From Roseobacter sinensis (lineage in GTDB: Bacteria; Pseudomonadota; Alphaproteobacteria; Rhodobacterales; Rhodobacteraceae): a DNA stretch of 64,000 nucleotides. Below the pieces are notes generated by a model that did no database searches, was not told where the DNA came from, and worked only from the letters and a program-made list of their open reading frames with translations. Shown in pieces: positions 18,356 to 27,385 of this stretch (its first letter is position 1; each line of letters starts with the position of its first letter). The position numbers were made by a program, and so were the translations under genes. The DNA lies in contig NZ_JALIEB010000010.1 in NCBI RefSeq assembly GCF_025755255.1, positions 48,902 to 112,901 on the forward strand, written 5' to 3'.

Positions 18356-18442
18356 GGGTCAACTCCCTCGATGGGACGTGGTGGCGCTGTGGAAGGACAG
18401 CGCCACCAGATGTGCGACGGGACAGCTTCGCCGCGGGCGGTC

Positions 18443-19528
18443 TCAAGCCGCGACCGCTTCGCGGGTGACGGCCTCGGCGACCAGCCGGCCGAAGGCATCG
18501 GTGTTCACGGTGCCACCAAGATCGCGGGTGCGTTTGGCGGGGTCGTCGATCGTGCGGTCGACCGCGTCTGCAATGGCTTGTCCTGCGTCCATCAGCACCT
18601 TGCGGCCGCGCTGCTCGCCCAGCCAGGTCAGCATCATCGCGGCCGACAGGATCAGCGAGGTTGGGTTGGCGACGTTCTGCCCCGCGATATCCGGCGCTGA
18701 GCCGTGCTGCGCCTGCGCGCAGCAGAGTCCGGTCTCGGCATTGGCATTGATCGAGCCTGCCAAGCCCAGCGAGCCCGAGAGCTCGGATGCGAGATCGGAG
18801 AGAATGTCGCCATAAAAGTTGGTCGCCACAACGACGTCGTATCTCTCGGGCTGGCGCACCAAGAGGGCCGCAAAAGCGTCCACGATCAGCTCTTCGGTCT
18901 CGACCTCCGGATAGTTCTTGGCCACGTCGCGGAAGCATTCGAGGAAGAGCCCATCCGTCATCAAAAAGGAGTTGGCCTTGTGGATGGCCGCGACCTTCTT
19001 GTCGCGCTGCATGGCGAGCTTGAACGCTTCGCGGCAGATCCGCATCGAGCCATGCCGGGTGATCTTGCGCACCGAGAGCGCCATGTCCGGGTCGGGCATC
19101 ATCTCGCCCACGCCCTTGTGCATGTTGCGGTCCGGATAGAACCCTTCGGTCGCTTCCCGCATGATCACAAGATCCATCCCCGGCGCCTTGCTTGGCAGGA
19201 CGTCTCGGCTGCGTGCGGGGCGCACATTGGCATAGAGATCGAGGCCGATCCGGAAGCCCGCCGAGACGTTGCGTCCGCCCTCTGACAGCGGCGGATAGTC
19301 CATATGAGACTGGGTGCCCAGGATCACGCCATCAAATTCGGTGCGGGCGCGCTCGAGCACGTCGTCGCGCAGAGTGATGCCATGCGCGCGCAGGCTGGCG
19401 AAACCGGAGAGCTCCTCGTGGAAGCTCAACCCGAGGCCGAAGCGCGCGTTTGCTGCATTCATCACCTCCAGAGTGGCCGCCGTGATCTCGGGCCCGATGC
19501 CATCGCACGGCAATACCATGATCTTCAT
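18443..19528 (-). CDS. Isocitrate/isopropylmalate/tartrate dehydrogenase family
   Basis: 361 residues from the ATG at 19528, preceded by GGAGATGCAAGG. Signature regions of the beta-decarboxylating dehydrogenase family: MVLPCDGIGPEITAATL at the start, IMREATEGFYPDRN, KVAAIHKANSFLMTDGLF (Lys catalytic) and VVATNFYGDILSDLASELSG with the metal-binding aspartates. Because it stands with an acid-sugar kinase rather than leucine or TCA genes, a tartrate or D-malate type substrate is more likely than isopropylmalate. First gene of the minus-strand operon, divergent from tctC. Confidence 0.87.
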   Translation of the reverse strand: MKIMVLPCDGIGPEITAATLEVMNAANARFGLGLSFHEELSGFASLRAHGITLRDDVLERARTEFDGVILGTQSHMDYPPLSEGGRNVSAGFRIGLDLYANVRPARSRDVLPSKAPGMDLVIMREATEGFYPDRNMHKGVGEMMPDPDMALSVRKITRHGSMRICREAFKLAMQRDKKVAAIHKANSFLMTDGLFLECFRDVAKNYPEVETEELIVDAFAALLVRQPERYDVVVATNFYGDILSDLASELSGSLGLAGSINANAETGLCCAQAQHGSAPDIAGQNVANPTSLILSAAMMLTWLGEQRGRKVLMDAGQAIADAVDRTIDDPAKRTRDLGGTVNTDAFGRLVAEAVTREAVAA

Positions 19529-19574
19529 CCTTGCATCTCCTCTGGGCCGCTGGCCGCATCTTTGATGTATCAAT

Positions 19575-19614
19575 ATTGGTCTTTATGATTTATAGATGCA
19601 ATATACAAGACCAA
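19575..19614. promoter_or_regulatory. Inverted repeat upstream of the dehydrogenase operon
   Basis: TTGGTCTT (19575-19582) and AAGACCAA (19607-19614) are exact inverted copies 24 bp apart, in an A/T-rich stretch 47 nt upstream of the dehydrogenase ATG. Likely an operator for the GntR regulator at 23093 or a promoter element. Confidence 0.5.
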
Positions 19615-19721
19615 AAATGCAGACCAGGAAGCGCGGCCGGCTGCGCTAAGCTATACGAGAGCGAACTTAATCCGAGATACTGGATATCAGCATGAATAGG
19701 ATTCAGAAGGAGATTTAGAAG

Positions 19722-19790
19722 TTTTGCATTTTAAATTGACAAGGTGCAATATTTCGATTTATTGCACCAATCAGATTAAAAATGCAAAAT
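19722..19790. promoter_or_regulatory. Nested palindromes upstream of tctC
   Basis: GGTGCAATA (19743-19751) and TATTGCACC (19760-19768) form a perfect 9-bp inverted repeat with an 8-bp centre. They are flanked by a second pair, TTTTGCATTTT (from 19722) and AAAATGCAAAA (ending near 19790). TGCAATA/TGCA units recur at 19596-19603 (ATGCAATA). The arrangement resembles several operator sites for one dimeric regulator covering the promoter of the tctCBA operon. Confidence 0.6.
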
Positions 19791-19809
19791 GATCAAGGGA
19801 GGACACCAC

Positions 19810-20775
19810 ATGATCACGCGTCGAACCTTTTCCGCGCTGGCGGTTGCAACGGCCGTCTGCGCGCTGGCGGGGCCTGCGACTGCGGCCGACTATCCATCGG
19901 AGCGGCTGACCTATACGATTGCCTTCGGCCCGGGCGGCGGGAATGATCGGATGTCGCGCACGGTCGTGGATATCCTGCGCAAGTATGATCTCTATGCCGG
20001 CGATATCGTCGTCGAGAACCGCGAAGGTGGCAGCGGCGCGGTCGGCTTCAGCTATGTCAGCCAGCAGGCTGGCGACCCTTACCGGCTGACCTCGACCAGC
20101 GGCAACTTCATCGGCACGCCGCTTGTGGCCGACACCGACTGGACCTACGCGGACTTCACGCCCATCGGCCTTCTCGCCAGTGACGCGATGCTTCTGGTCG
20201 TGCGGGCCGATTCCGATGTCACTGATGTCGATGCCTTTGTGGAGGCGGCGAAGGCCGGCCGGGTCACGATCGCCGGTAGCGGCTCTGCCGGGCCGGAGCG
20301 TGTGACGGCGGCGCTGTTCGCCAAGGCCGCGGGGATTGAGTTCGAATATGTGCCCATCGGCTCTGGCGGAGAGTTGGTCACGGCGCTGACCTCGGGCAGC
20401 GTCGACGCGGTGGTGGCCAACCCTTCCGAAGTGGCGGGCCAACTGGACGCCGGCACCCTTGAAGCGCTTGCTTTCTCGGACAACGCGCGCAGCACGAACA
20501 ACCCCGATGTGCCAACATTCAAGGAGTTGGGCTATGACTTCAGTTTCTCGCTCCCGCGCGGCGTGGTGATGCCGTCTGGTCTCGCACCCGAGGTGCAGGA
20601 TTGGTGGATCGCGACGCTGAAGCAGGTGATCGAAACGCCGGAGTGGCAAGAGTATCTGGTCAAGAACGGAATGTCGGGCAATCCGATCTGGGGTGCGGAG
20701 TTTGCAGCCTATCTCGAAGAGACCAGCGCCCAATACCGGGCTGTCCTGGTCGAGATCGGAGCGATTGAAGGCTAG
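19810..20775 (+). CDS. tctC: TTT-family periplasmic substrate-binding protein
   Basis: 321 residues from the ATG at 19810, which has GGGAGG upstream; the in-frame ATG at 19789 lies before that ribosome site. Signal peptide residues 1-25 (FSALAVATAVCALAGPATAA). Bug/TctC family features: IAFGPGGGNDRMSR near the start, ENREGGSGAVGFSYV, and VDAVVANPSEVAGQLDAG. Binds a carboxylic acid in the periplasm and passes it to TctA/TctB. The neighbouring catabolic operon suggests a four-carbon sugar acid as ligand. Confidence 0.93.
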   Translation: MITRRTFSALAVATAVCALAGPATAADYPSERLTYTIAFGPGGGNDRMSRTVVDILRKYDLYAGDIVVENREGGSGAVGFSYVSQQAGDPYRLTSTSGNFIGTPLVADTDWTYADFTPIGLLASDAMLLVVRADSDVTDVDAFVEAAKAGRVTIAGSGSAGPERVTAALFAKAAGIEFEYVPIGSGGELVTALTSGSVDAVVANPSEVAGQLDAGTLEALAFSDNARSTNNPDVPTFKELGYDFSFSLPRGVVMPSGLAPEVQDWWIATLKQVIETPEWQEYLVKNGMSGNPIWGAEFAAYLEETSAQYRAVLVEIGAIEG

Positions 20776-20853
20776 TTTGCGCGAGAGGCCCTCGGGCGCG
20801 GACACCCCGTGCCCGAAGGCGCACATCGCGGATCGATCGGGAGGGGAGGTCCA

Positions 20854-21381
20854 ATGAAGACACTGTTTGCCGCGGGGCTGCTGATCCTGGCGATCGGCTA
20901 CACCGCATACGGGGTGACGACGCTGACGCTGCTGACCTCGTCCGGCCGTCCGGCTGCGGGTTTCTTCCCGCTGGTCGTAGGCATGCTTCTCATCCTCTCC
21001 TGCGCGATCAACCTCTGGGGGGACTGGCGGGCCTGGCTGACCGAGCGACGCACCGGCATCGCGCCGCTGCATCAGGCCGAACCGGAAGCCGAGGCGAAGG
21101 CCGACACCCTCGGTGTCCATGCTCATGCCATCGACGGCGGGCCGGAATTTGGGCGCGATGTGCTGATCGTCTTCGGCTACATCTGCGGCTTTGTCGCGGT
21201 CATGACTTTCGTCGGCGCGCTGCTCGCGATGGTGCTCTTCATGCTGGTCTTCCTCTTCACCTTCAACCGCGGGCATCCGCTGGGCAATTTGGTCTACAGC
21301 CTGGCCTTGCCGGCCTGTCTCTATGGTCTCTTCAAGGTTCTTCTGAACGCGTCACTGCCCATTGGGCCCCTCGGTCTCTGA
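20854..21381 (+). CDS. tctB: TTT-family small membrane subunit
   Basis: 175 residues, GGGAGGGGAGG upstream of the ATG. Four hydrophobic helices: ~4-25, ~35-52, then after a hydrophilic linker ~115-140 and ~150-165. The length, topology and position between tctC and tctA identify TctB, the less conserved membrane subunit of the tripartite tricarboxylate transporter. Acts with TctA and TctC in sodium- or proton-driven uptake. Confidence 0.9.
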   Translation: MKTLFAAGLLILAIGYTAYGVTTLTLLTSSGRPAAGFFPLVVGMLLILSCAINLWGDWRAWLTERRTGIAPLHQAEPEAEAKADTLGVHAHAIDGGPEFGRDVLIVFGYICGFVAVMTFVGALLAMVLFMLVFLFTFNRGHPLGNLVYSLALPACLYGLFKVLLNASLPIGPLGL

Positions 21382-21409
21382 CCCGGGGACGGACGAAAGG
21401 AAATTCCCG

Positions 21410-22939
21410 ATGCTTGGTGAAATCGCATCAAACCTGTCACTCGGTCTGAGTGTCGCGGCCTCGCCGGAAGGCTTCCTCTTCCTCGTTTTGGGCGCGTTTC
21501 TGGGCATGATCGTGGGCCTTTTCCCCGGCTTCGGTCCTGCCGCCGGGATCGCGGTGCTGATCCCGATGACCTTCGGCCTGCAGCCGACCATCGCGATCAT
21601 CATGCTGGCGGGTATCTACTATGGATCGATGTATGGCGGGACGATCACGTCGATCCTGATCAATACGCCGGGCGAGTCGGCCACCGTCGCCTCGACGATC
21701 GACGGCTACCCGCTGGCGCAGAAGGGGCGCGCGGGGCCGGCGCTGGTCATGCAGGCGATAGCATCCTTCTTCGGGGGTACCGTGGGGGTAATTCTGATCA
21801 CCGCGCTCGCCCCGTCGCTGGCCGATTTCGCCGCTTCCTTCGGACCGTCGGAGTACTTCCTGATCATCGCGGTCGGGTTGCTGATGCTGACAACGATGAT
21901 GGGCGACAATAAGTTCAAAGGGTTCATCTCGGCCCTGATCGGCTTTGCGATCGGCACGGTCGGCGTCGATGTGATGAGCGGTCAGCAGCGCTATACCTTC
22001 GGCTCGCCGGAGTTGATTGGCGGGGTCTATTTCGTCGCCGTGGCTATTGGCCTCTTCGGGATCGGAGAGCTGTTGCATTGCATTTTCAACGGCCAGCATC
22101 GCCAGCCCGCCAAGCGGCTGCGGATCAGTTTCCGCGACAAGGAATTCTGGCCGTCGAGGCAGGATTACTACGAGTCCCGCTTCACCTTCTGGCGCGGCTC
22201 GGCCATTGGGTTCATCGCCGGCGTGCTGCCCGGGTCCGGCGCCACGCTCGGCTCGATCATCGGCTATTCGGTGGAGAAGAAGGTGGCCAAGGATCCCGAG
22301 AAGTTCGGCAAGGGCGAGATGCGCGGGCTGGTCGCCCCTGAGGCGGCGAACAACGCCGCCTCAGCGGGCGCGATGGTGCCGCTGCTGTCGCTCGGGATAC
22401 CGGGGTCGGGGGCCACGGCTGTGCTTCTCGGGGCGTTCCTGATGTGGGGGCTGCAACCGGGGCCGCTGCTGATCGTGAACGACCCCGAGTTCGTCTGGGG
22501 CCTGATTGCCAGCATGTACCTGGGCAACATGATCCTCATCGCGATGAGCATCTTTGCCATACCGCTTTTCGTGAAGTTTCTCGACATACCTTATGTGAAC
22601 GTGGTGCCGGTGATCGTGCTGCTCTGTGTCGTCGGTGCGTTCGCGATCAACGCAAGCATCGTCGAAACCTGGATCCTCGTGGGCAGCGGTCTGCTTGGCT
22701 TTGCGATGAAGCGATACGGCTATTCCCCGGCGGCGACGGTTCTGGCGCTGGTTCTGGGCTCCATGGCCGAGGAGACTTTCCTGCAGACCTATATTATCTC
22801 GCAGGGCACGATGAGCCTCTTCTGGGAGCGGCCCGTGTCGCTGGTGCTCTCGGTCATCCTGCTGACCATCGTTCTGGTGCCGGCGGCGTTGGCGGTGATG
22901 CGGCCCCGCAAGGCCCAGGCTGCGGGCGAGGCACGCTAG
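21410..22939 (+). CDS. tctA: TTT-family large membrane subunit
   Basis: 509 residues from the ATG at 21410 (GAAAGGA upstream). Around 11-12 membrane helices; family motifs include GLFPGFGPAAGIAVLIPMTF, YYGSMYGGTITSILINTPGE near residues 80-100, LPGSGATLGSIIGYSVEKK and PEAANNAASAGAMVPLLSLG. It forms the translocation path for the substrate bound by TctC. Last gene of the plus-strand tctCBA operon; about 150 nt separate it from the GntR gene. Confidence 0.95.
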   Translation: MLGEIASNLSLGLSVAASPEGFLFLVLGAFLGMIVGLFPGFGPAAGIAVLIPMTFGLQPTIAIIMLAGIYYGSMYGGTITSILINTPGESATVASTIDGYPLAQKGRAGPALVMQAIASFFGGTVGVILITALAPSLADFAASFGPSEYFLIIAVGLLMLTTMMGDNKFKGFISALIGFAIGTVGVDVMSGQQRYTFGSPELIGGVYFVAVAIGLFGIGELLHCIFNGQHRQPAKRLRISFRDKEFWPSRQDYYESRFTFWRGSAIGFIAGVLPGSGATLGSIIGYSVEKKVAKDPEKFGKGEMRGLVAPEAANNAASAGAMVPLLSLGIPGSGATAVLLGAFLMWGLQPGPLLIVNDPEFVWGLIASMYLGNMILIAMSIFAIPLFVKFLDIPYVNVVPVIVLLCVVGAFAINASIVETWILVGSGLLGFAMKRYGYSPAATVLALVLGSMAEETFLQTYIISQGTMSLFWERPVSLVLSVILLTIVLVPAALAVMRPRKAQAAGEAR

Positions 22940-23092
22940 GCGTGCGGCCGCCTCCGGCCAATTGCCGGTCATCGCTGCGGCGGGAAAAGCCGAATTCGGC
23001 TGACATGTCGGCGGCAAACGTGCAAACTCGGCCTTGTAGAGCGGTGATCGGAATCCGGAAAAGAGAATGAAATCTGAGGTTTGGCTTAAAGA

Positions 23093-24010
23093 ATGAGGAC
23101 GAGCGATCTTCCGCAACGTATCTCTCGACGCCTGTTGCAGGATATTGCGACGGGTGGCATCCAAGCCGGCCAGCACCTGGGCGCACAGCAGCTTGCGGAT
23201 CGCTATGGCGTGTCGCGCACACCGGTGCGCGAAGCCATGAACCTGCTTGAGACGAAGGGGTTTCTGGTCCGGGAGGAGAACCGCGGCTACTTCGTGGCCG
23301 AACCCGACCGCGATGCGCTGAGCCAGCTGCTCGACGAACAGCCCGCCTCTCTGAACGATGAGTACCACAAGCTGGCCGAACACTGGCTGACCGGACAGCT
23401 GCCCGAAGACGTGACCGAGCAGTTCTTACGCCAGCACTACGGCTGGTCGAAAGCCCGCGCCAACGAGATCCTGGTGCGCGCGACCCGCGAAGGCTGGGTC
23501 GAGCGCAAGGAGGGTTATGGCTGGCGGTTTCTGCCCGTGGCCAACACGCCAGAGGCCTTTGACGAGATCTACCGGTTTCGCATGGCGATCGAGCCGGCCG
23601 CCATGCTGGAGCCGTCCTTCGCGCTCGACCGCAAGATCCTGGCGGAGCAGCGCCGGATCCAGGAAGGGATGTTGGAGATGGATTTCAGTTCTGTCCCGGC
23701 GGAGTCGCTGTTGGAGAACGGCGCGCTCTTTCACGAAGAGATCATCAAGCTCTCTGGCAACCCCTACTTCCTGATGGCGTTGCAGAGGGTGAACCGGATG
23801 CGGCGGCTCATGGAGTATCGCGCAGAGGTCAACCACGAGCGCCTCGTGGAGCAATGCAGCGAGCATCTGGAGATCCTCGACATGCTGGAAGCGGGCGACA
23901 ACCTCGACGCGTCGCACCGGATGCGTCAGCACCTGAGCGGCGCGCTGAAGCGCAAATCGCCCCTGACATGGACCTGGGCGGCGGACGCACGGAAGGCGGG
24001 CGACGCATGA
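23093..24010 (+). CDS. GntR-family regulator with two winged-helix regions
   Basis: 305 residues. Residues ~1-75 are a GntR winged helix (GAQQLADRYGVSRTPVREAMNLLETKGFLVR). Residues ~90-150 look like a second winged helix (WLTGQLPEDVTEQFLRQHYG ... EGWVERKEGYGWRFLP). The rest is an FCD-type helical ligand domain (FRMAIEPAAMLEP, LFHEEIIKLSGNPYF). It follows tctA and probably controls both divergent operons from the palindromes at 19575-19790, with an imported acid or its metabolite as effector; this is inference from position. Confidence 0.85.
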   Translation: MRTSDLPQRISRRLLQDIATGGIQAGQHLGAQQLADRYGVSRTPVREAMNLLETKGFLVREENRGYFVAEPDRDALSQLLDEQPASLNDEYHKLAEHWLTGQLPEDVTEQFLRQHYGWSKARANEILVRATREGWVERKEGYGWRFLPVANTPEAFDEIYRFRMAIEPAAMLEPSFALDRKILAEQRRIQEGMLEMDFSSVPAESLLENGALFHEEIIKLSGNPYFLMALQRVNRMRRLMEYRAEVNHERLVEQCSEHLEILDMLEAGDNLDASHRMRQHLSGALKRKSPLTWTWAADARKAGDA

Positions 24011-24041
24011 TCGCGCTTGAGGACACGAGAGGTATCGGACG

Positions 24042-24446
24042 GTGCCGTCGCTAGCGCTGGTGGCGCACGACCAGAAGAAGGATCAGATGATCGCATGGGT
24101 CAAGGCCCATGAGGCCGCCCTGGAGCCGTTCAGGCTCTACGCGACCGGAACGACAGGTGGGCGTATCGTTGCGGAGACCGGGCTGCGGGTCGAACGGCTC
24201 AAGAGCGGGCCGCTCGGAGGCGACGCGCAGATCGGAGCGATGATCGCGGAAGGCAAGCTGGATGCGCTTGTGTTCTTCATCGATCCGTTGTCGGCACTGC
24301 CGCATGATGTGGATGTAAAGTCGCTTCTGCGGTTGGCGATCCTCTATGACACGCTTCTGGCCGTGAACGAGGCGACGGCTTCGCGGCTCCTCGAAGCGGC
24401 GGCAACCGGTTCGAACGGCTCGGAGACGCTGTCACCCCAGACCTGA
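24042..24446 (+). CDS. mgsA: Methylglyoxal synthase
   Basis: 134 residues from a GTG 31 nt after the GntR stop. MgsA motifs: IALVAHDxxK seen as [23 protein letters not shown] for phosphate binding, and [17 protein letters not shown] with the catalytic Asp, followed by [20 protein letters not shown]. Converts dihydroxyacetone phosphate to methylglyoxal and phosphate in the cytoplasm. Its place after the sugar-acid cluster is notable because OtnK-type pathways end in dihydroxyacetone phosphate. No GTG-linked strong ribosome site is visible; translation may be coupled to the upstream gene. Confidence 0.93.
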   Translation: MPSLALVAHDQKKDQMIAWVKAHEAALEPFRLYATGTTGGRIVAETGLRVERLKSGPLGGDAQIGAMIAEGKLDALVFFIDPLSALPHDVDVKSLLRLAILYDTLLAVNEATASRLLEAAATGSNGSETLSPQT

Positions 24447-24672
24447 CGCCCGTTCGGGTAAACTGCCGGTCAATTGGATGTCTGGTTGAGAGGTCGGGCA
24501 GGTCCGACGTCCCCTCGCAGTCTCCGAATGCTTTTGAGTGCCCAGCCCAGACGCAACCTTGGCTGATCGTCTCATGCACGTGGGCTGAAACCACCGTTGC
24601 CTTCGGCGATTTGACCTTCATGATGGCGCAGAGCGGATGCAGGCGCCCGCGGCGTGGCAGAGGAGGTGGAGT

Positions 24673-26064
24673 ATGGTGTCTTCGACAGTAGCAGTGGTGC
24701 GGCGGCGTCTGGCTTGGCTGGTGGTTTGCGGCGCGGTTCTGGCCGCGGGAGCGGCGTTCGACGCAGCCGCACAGACCCGCGAGGCGCCGACGCAGGCCGA
24801 GCCCATCTCCACTGAGCAGCAGGTCGACATCGAACCGGTCGCTGCCGATGATCGGATCGCGGACCGTATCGCTCGTATTCTGAGGGCGACGGGGTGGTAC
24901 CGCGATGTTGCCGTCGAGGTGGACGAGGGTGTGGCCTTTCTGGACGGGGTGTCCGAGACGGAGGCACAGCGCACATGGGCGCAGAACCTCGCCGCCAAGA
25001 CCACGGGCGTGGTGGCCGTGGTGAACCGCATTCAGGTCGACAACACGGTGGAATGGTCCTTCGATCCGGCACTCGCCGAGTTGAATCGGCTGGTCCAGGA
25101 TACGGTGGCTGCCCTGCCGCTCTTCATCCTGGCGGTGCTGGTGCTGCCGCTCGCATGGTACGCGGCCAAGCTCGTGGCGCGGCTGGTGCGGTGGCTTCTA
25201 GGCGCGCGCGTGCCATCGCCCTTCCTGCGATCGGTGATTTCGCGGATCGTGGCGTTCCCGGTGTTCCTGGTGGGGCTCTACATCGTCCTGCAGGTGGCGG
25301 GGCTGACCCAACTGGCGCTGTCGCTGGTCGGCGGTGCGGGCGTGGTCGGTATCGTCATCGGCTTTGCGTTCCGTGACATTGTCGAGAACTTCCTGGCAAG
25401 CCTGATCCTCAGCGTGCGCCGTCCGTTCCAGCGGGGCGACTTCATCGAAGTTGCGGGTCTGTCCGGAACCGTCAAGAGCATGACGACCCGCAGTACGCTG
25501 CTCTCCTCGGTCGAGGGCAACCAGATCCATATTCCCAATGCCACGGTGTTCAAGAACGTGATCGAGAATTTCACCTCCTCGCCCAGTCGCCGGGGCGATT
25601 TTGTCGTGGGCGTCGGCTATGACGCGGCGGTCCCCGAGGTTCAGTCGATCGTCCTTGAGTGCCTGCAAAGCCATCCGGCGGTTCTGGCGGACCCAGAGCC
25701 CATGGTGCTGGTGGACGAGCTTGGGGCGTCGACCGTCAATATCCGCACCTACTACTGGTACAACGGTCACATTATTTCCCCGATCAAGCTGAAGTCCGCA
25801 CTTCTGAGAACCGTGAAGACCGCGCTGATGACCGCGGGCGTGTCGCTGCCGGATGAGGCGCGAGAGGTGATCTTCCCGCAGGGGGTGCATGTGATCACCG
25901 GAACGGAGGCGTCGCCGCCGCCCGCACCGGACGAGGATCTGCGCACGCCCGGCCCGCCCGAACCGGATGCCACCGAGTCCGAGGGCGACCTGCTCACAGA
26001 AACGGGCCCAGACGAAGAGATCGTGACCGACGACACCGAACCGGACCTTCTCGGATCACGCTGA
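24673..26064 (+). CDS. MscS-family mechanosensitive channel with BON domain
   Basis: 463 residues from the ATG at 24673, preceded by GGAGGTGGAGT. Signal peptide ~1-35, then a BON-type domain ~60-125 (DRIARILRATGWYRDVAVEV ... VVAVVNRIQVDN). Membrane helices ~150-175, ~205-228 and the pore-lining helix ~235-260 (LVGGAGVVGIVIGFAFRDIV), then the MscS beta domain (LSVRRPFQRGDFIEVAGLSG, NQIHIPNATVFKNVI). The C-terminal ~50 residues are acidic and proline-rich. Opens on membrane tension to release solutes during osmotic downshock. A periplasmic BON domain may bind lipid or other envelope partners. Confidence 0.92.
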   Translation: MVSSTVAVVRRRLAWLVVCGAVLAAGAAFDAAAQTREAPTQAEPISTEQQVDIEPVAADDRIADRIARILRATGWYRDVAVEVDEGVAFLDGVSETEAQRTWAQNLAAKTTGVVAVVNRIQVDNTVEWSFDPALAELNRLVQDTVAALPLFILAVLVLPLAWYAAKLVARLVRWLLGARVPSPFLRSVISRIVAFPVFLVGLYIVLQVAGLTQLALSLVGGAGVVGIVIGFAFRDIVENFLASLILSVRRPFQRGDFIEVAGLSGTVKSMTTRSTLLSSVEGNQIHIPNATVFKNVIENFTSSPSRRGDFVVGVGYDAAVPEVQSIVLECLQSHPAVLADPEPMVLVDELGASTVNIRTYYWYNGHIISPIKLKSALLRTVKTALMTAGVSLPDEAREVIFPQGVHVITGTEASPPPAPDEDLRTPGPPEPDATESEGDLLTETGPDEEIVTDDTEPDLLGSR

Positions 26065-26213
26065 GCGGGCGCCTGCGCGGGCGCGCACACTTGGCCGCAG
26101 GAACGAAGTCGCGGCCCAGGCGTTCATGACATCAAGGAAATTGCCGCTTGCGTCTTGCGGGCAACACAGACGCGCCCGTTGATGAAAGCGGCGGCCACGA
26201 CAGGAGACCGCAG

Positions 26214-26426
26214 ATGGCAATCGAAACCGGAGACAAGGTGCAGTGGAAGTGGGGCGAGGGGACAGCCTCGGGCACCGTCCAGAAGACCTATGCCGAGTCC
26301 GTCACCCGCACGATCAAGGGCACGGACGTGACCCGCAACGGATCGAGCGACGACAAGGCGCTCTACATCGAACAGGACGACGGCGACGCGGTTCTGAAGC
26401 TCGCCTCCGAGGTCACAAAGGCCTGA
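26214..26426 (+). CDS. DUF2945 small protein
   Basis: 70 residues, AGGAGA upstream of the ATG. The sequence GDKVQWKWGEGTASGTVQKT and ALYIEQDDGDAVLKLASEV matches the small Tudor-like DUF2945 (hypervirulence-associated TUDOR domain) family. Function is not established. It ends 2 nt before the topoisomerase IB gene and is surely co-transcribed; that pairing is common enough to suggest a nucleic-acid-related role, as inference. Confidence 0.85.
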   Translation: MAIETGDKVQWKWGEGTASGTVQKTYAESVTRTIKGTDVTRNGSSDDKALYIEQDDGDAVLKLASEVTKA

Positions 26427-26428
26427 GC

Positions 26429-27385
26429 ATGCCACAGCTGGTCTACTATCCTGACGATCAGCCCGGGATCTCGCGTCGCAAATGTGGGCGCGGGTTCCGC
26501 TACATCGGTCCCGACGGCACCGCGATCGACGACCAGACCGAACGCCAACGCCTCGCGGCGCTGGCCGTGCCGCCCGCCTATGACGATGTCTGGATGTGTC
26601 CACTGCCGAACGGACATCTGCTGGCCACGGGCCGCGACGCGCGGCAGCGCAAGCAGTATCGCTACCACCCCGATTGGACGTCGGAGCGGGCGAAGACCAA
26701 GTTCGACATGCTGGCCGACTTCGGGCGGCGGCTGCCGCGCATCCGGCGCAGGGTGAGGCGCGATCTCGCGGGCGATGCGGGCGCCAAGCGCTTTGCACTG
26801 GCCAGCGCGGTGACGCTGATCGACCGGGCGGCCCTGCGGGTCGGCAGCGATGAATATGTGCGCGAAAACGGAAGCTATGGCGCCCTGACGCTGCGCCGCC
26901 GGCACGTGAGCCTCAGGGGCAACCGGATCAAGCTCGACTACACGGCCAAGGGAGGCAAACGGGTGCGCAAGCAAATCGCCGACCGCACGCTGGCGCGCAT
27001 GTTGAACAAGATTGGCGATCTGCCGGGCGCGTCCCTGCTCACCTGGCTGGACGACGACGGCGCGCCGCGGACCCTGAGCTCGCAGGCGCTCAACGCCTAT
27101 ATCGCCTCGGCTGCTGGCCGCGATGAGGTCACCGCAAAGACCTTTCGGACCTGGGCGGGCACCTTGGCGGCCTTCGAGGTGGCGCAGGCTGGGCCTACGA
27201 CGATCAAGGAGCTGTCGAACGCCGCCGCCAGACGGTTGCACAATACGCCGAGCATCGCGCGCGACAGCTATATCCATCCGGAGGTGATCGCGCTGGCGCG
27301 CGGCGGCCGCAGCATACCGGACCCGGTCGAGCTGCGGGACCTCCGGGCGGCAGAGCAGCACCTTCTGGGGCTTCTGGACCGCTAG
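26429..27385 (+). CDS. DNA topoisomerase IB (poxvirus-like bacterial type)
   Basis: 318 residues. The N-terminal ~80 residues are the IB clamp domain (GRGFRYIGPDG, YDDVWMCPLPNGHLLATGRD, RKQYRYHPDW). Catalytic set: Arg in LRVGSDEYVRENGSYGALTL, Lys in DYTAKGGK, Arg/His in AKTFRTWAGTL, and nucleophile Tyr281 in ARDSYIHP. Relaxes supercoils through a 3'-phosphotyrosyl intermediate. Starts 2 nt after the DUF2945 stop. A GC-rich hairpin lies 15 nt downstream. Confidence 0.95.
   Translation: MPQLVYYPDDQPGISRRKCGRGFRYIGPDGTAIDDQTERQRLAALAVPPAYDDVWMCPLPNGHLLATGRDARQRKQYRYHPDWTSERAKTKFDMLADFGRRLPRIRRRVRRDLAGDAGAKRFALASAVTLIDRAALRVGSDEYVRENGSYGALTLRRRHVSLRGNRIKLDYTAKGGKRVRKQIADRTLARMLNKIGDLPGASLLTWLDDDGAPRTLSSQALNAYIASAAGRDEVTAKTFRTWAGTLAAFEVAQAGPTTIKELSNAAARRLHNTPSIARDSYIHPEVIALARGGRSIPDPVELRDLRAAEQHLLGLLDR

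Noticed and set aside
19771-21276. 501-residue open frame on the minus strand over tctC and tctB
   Set aside because: Opposite to two well-supported genes, without family similarity and with His/Arg/Asp-heavy composition typical of antisense frames.
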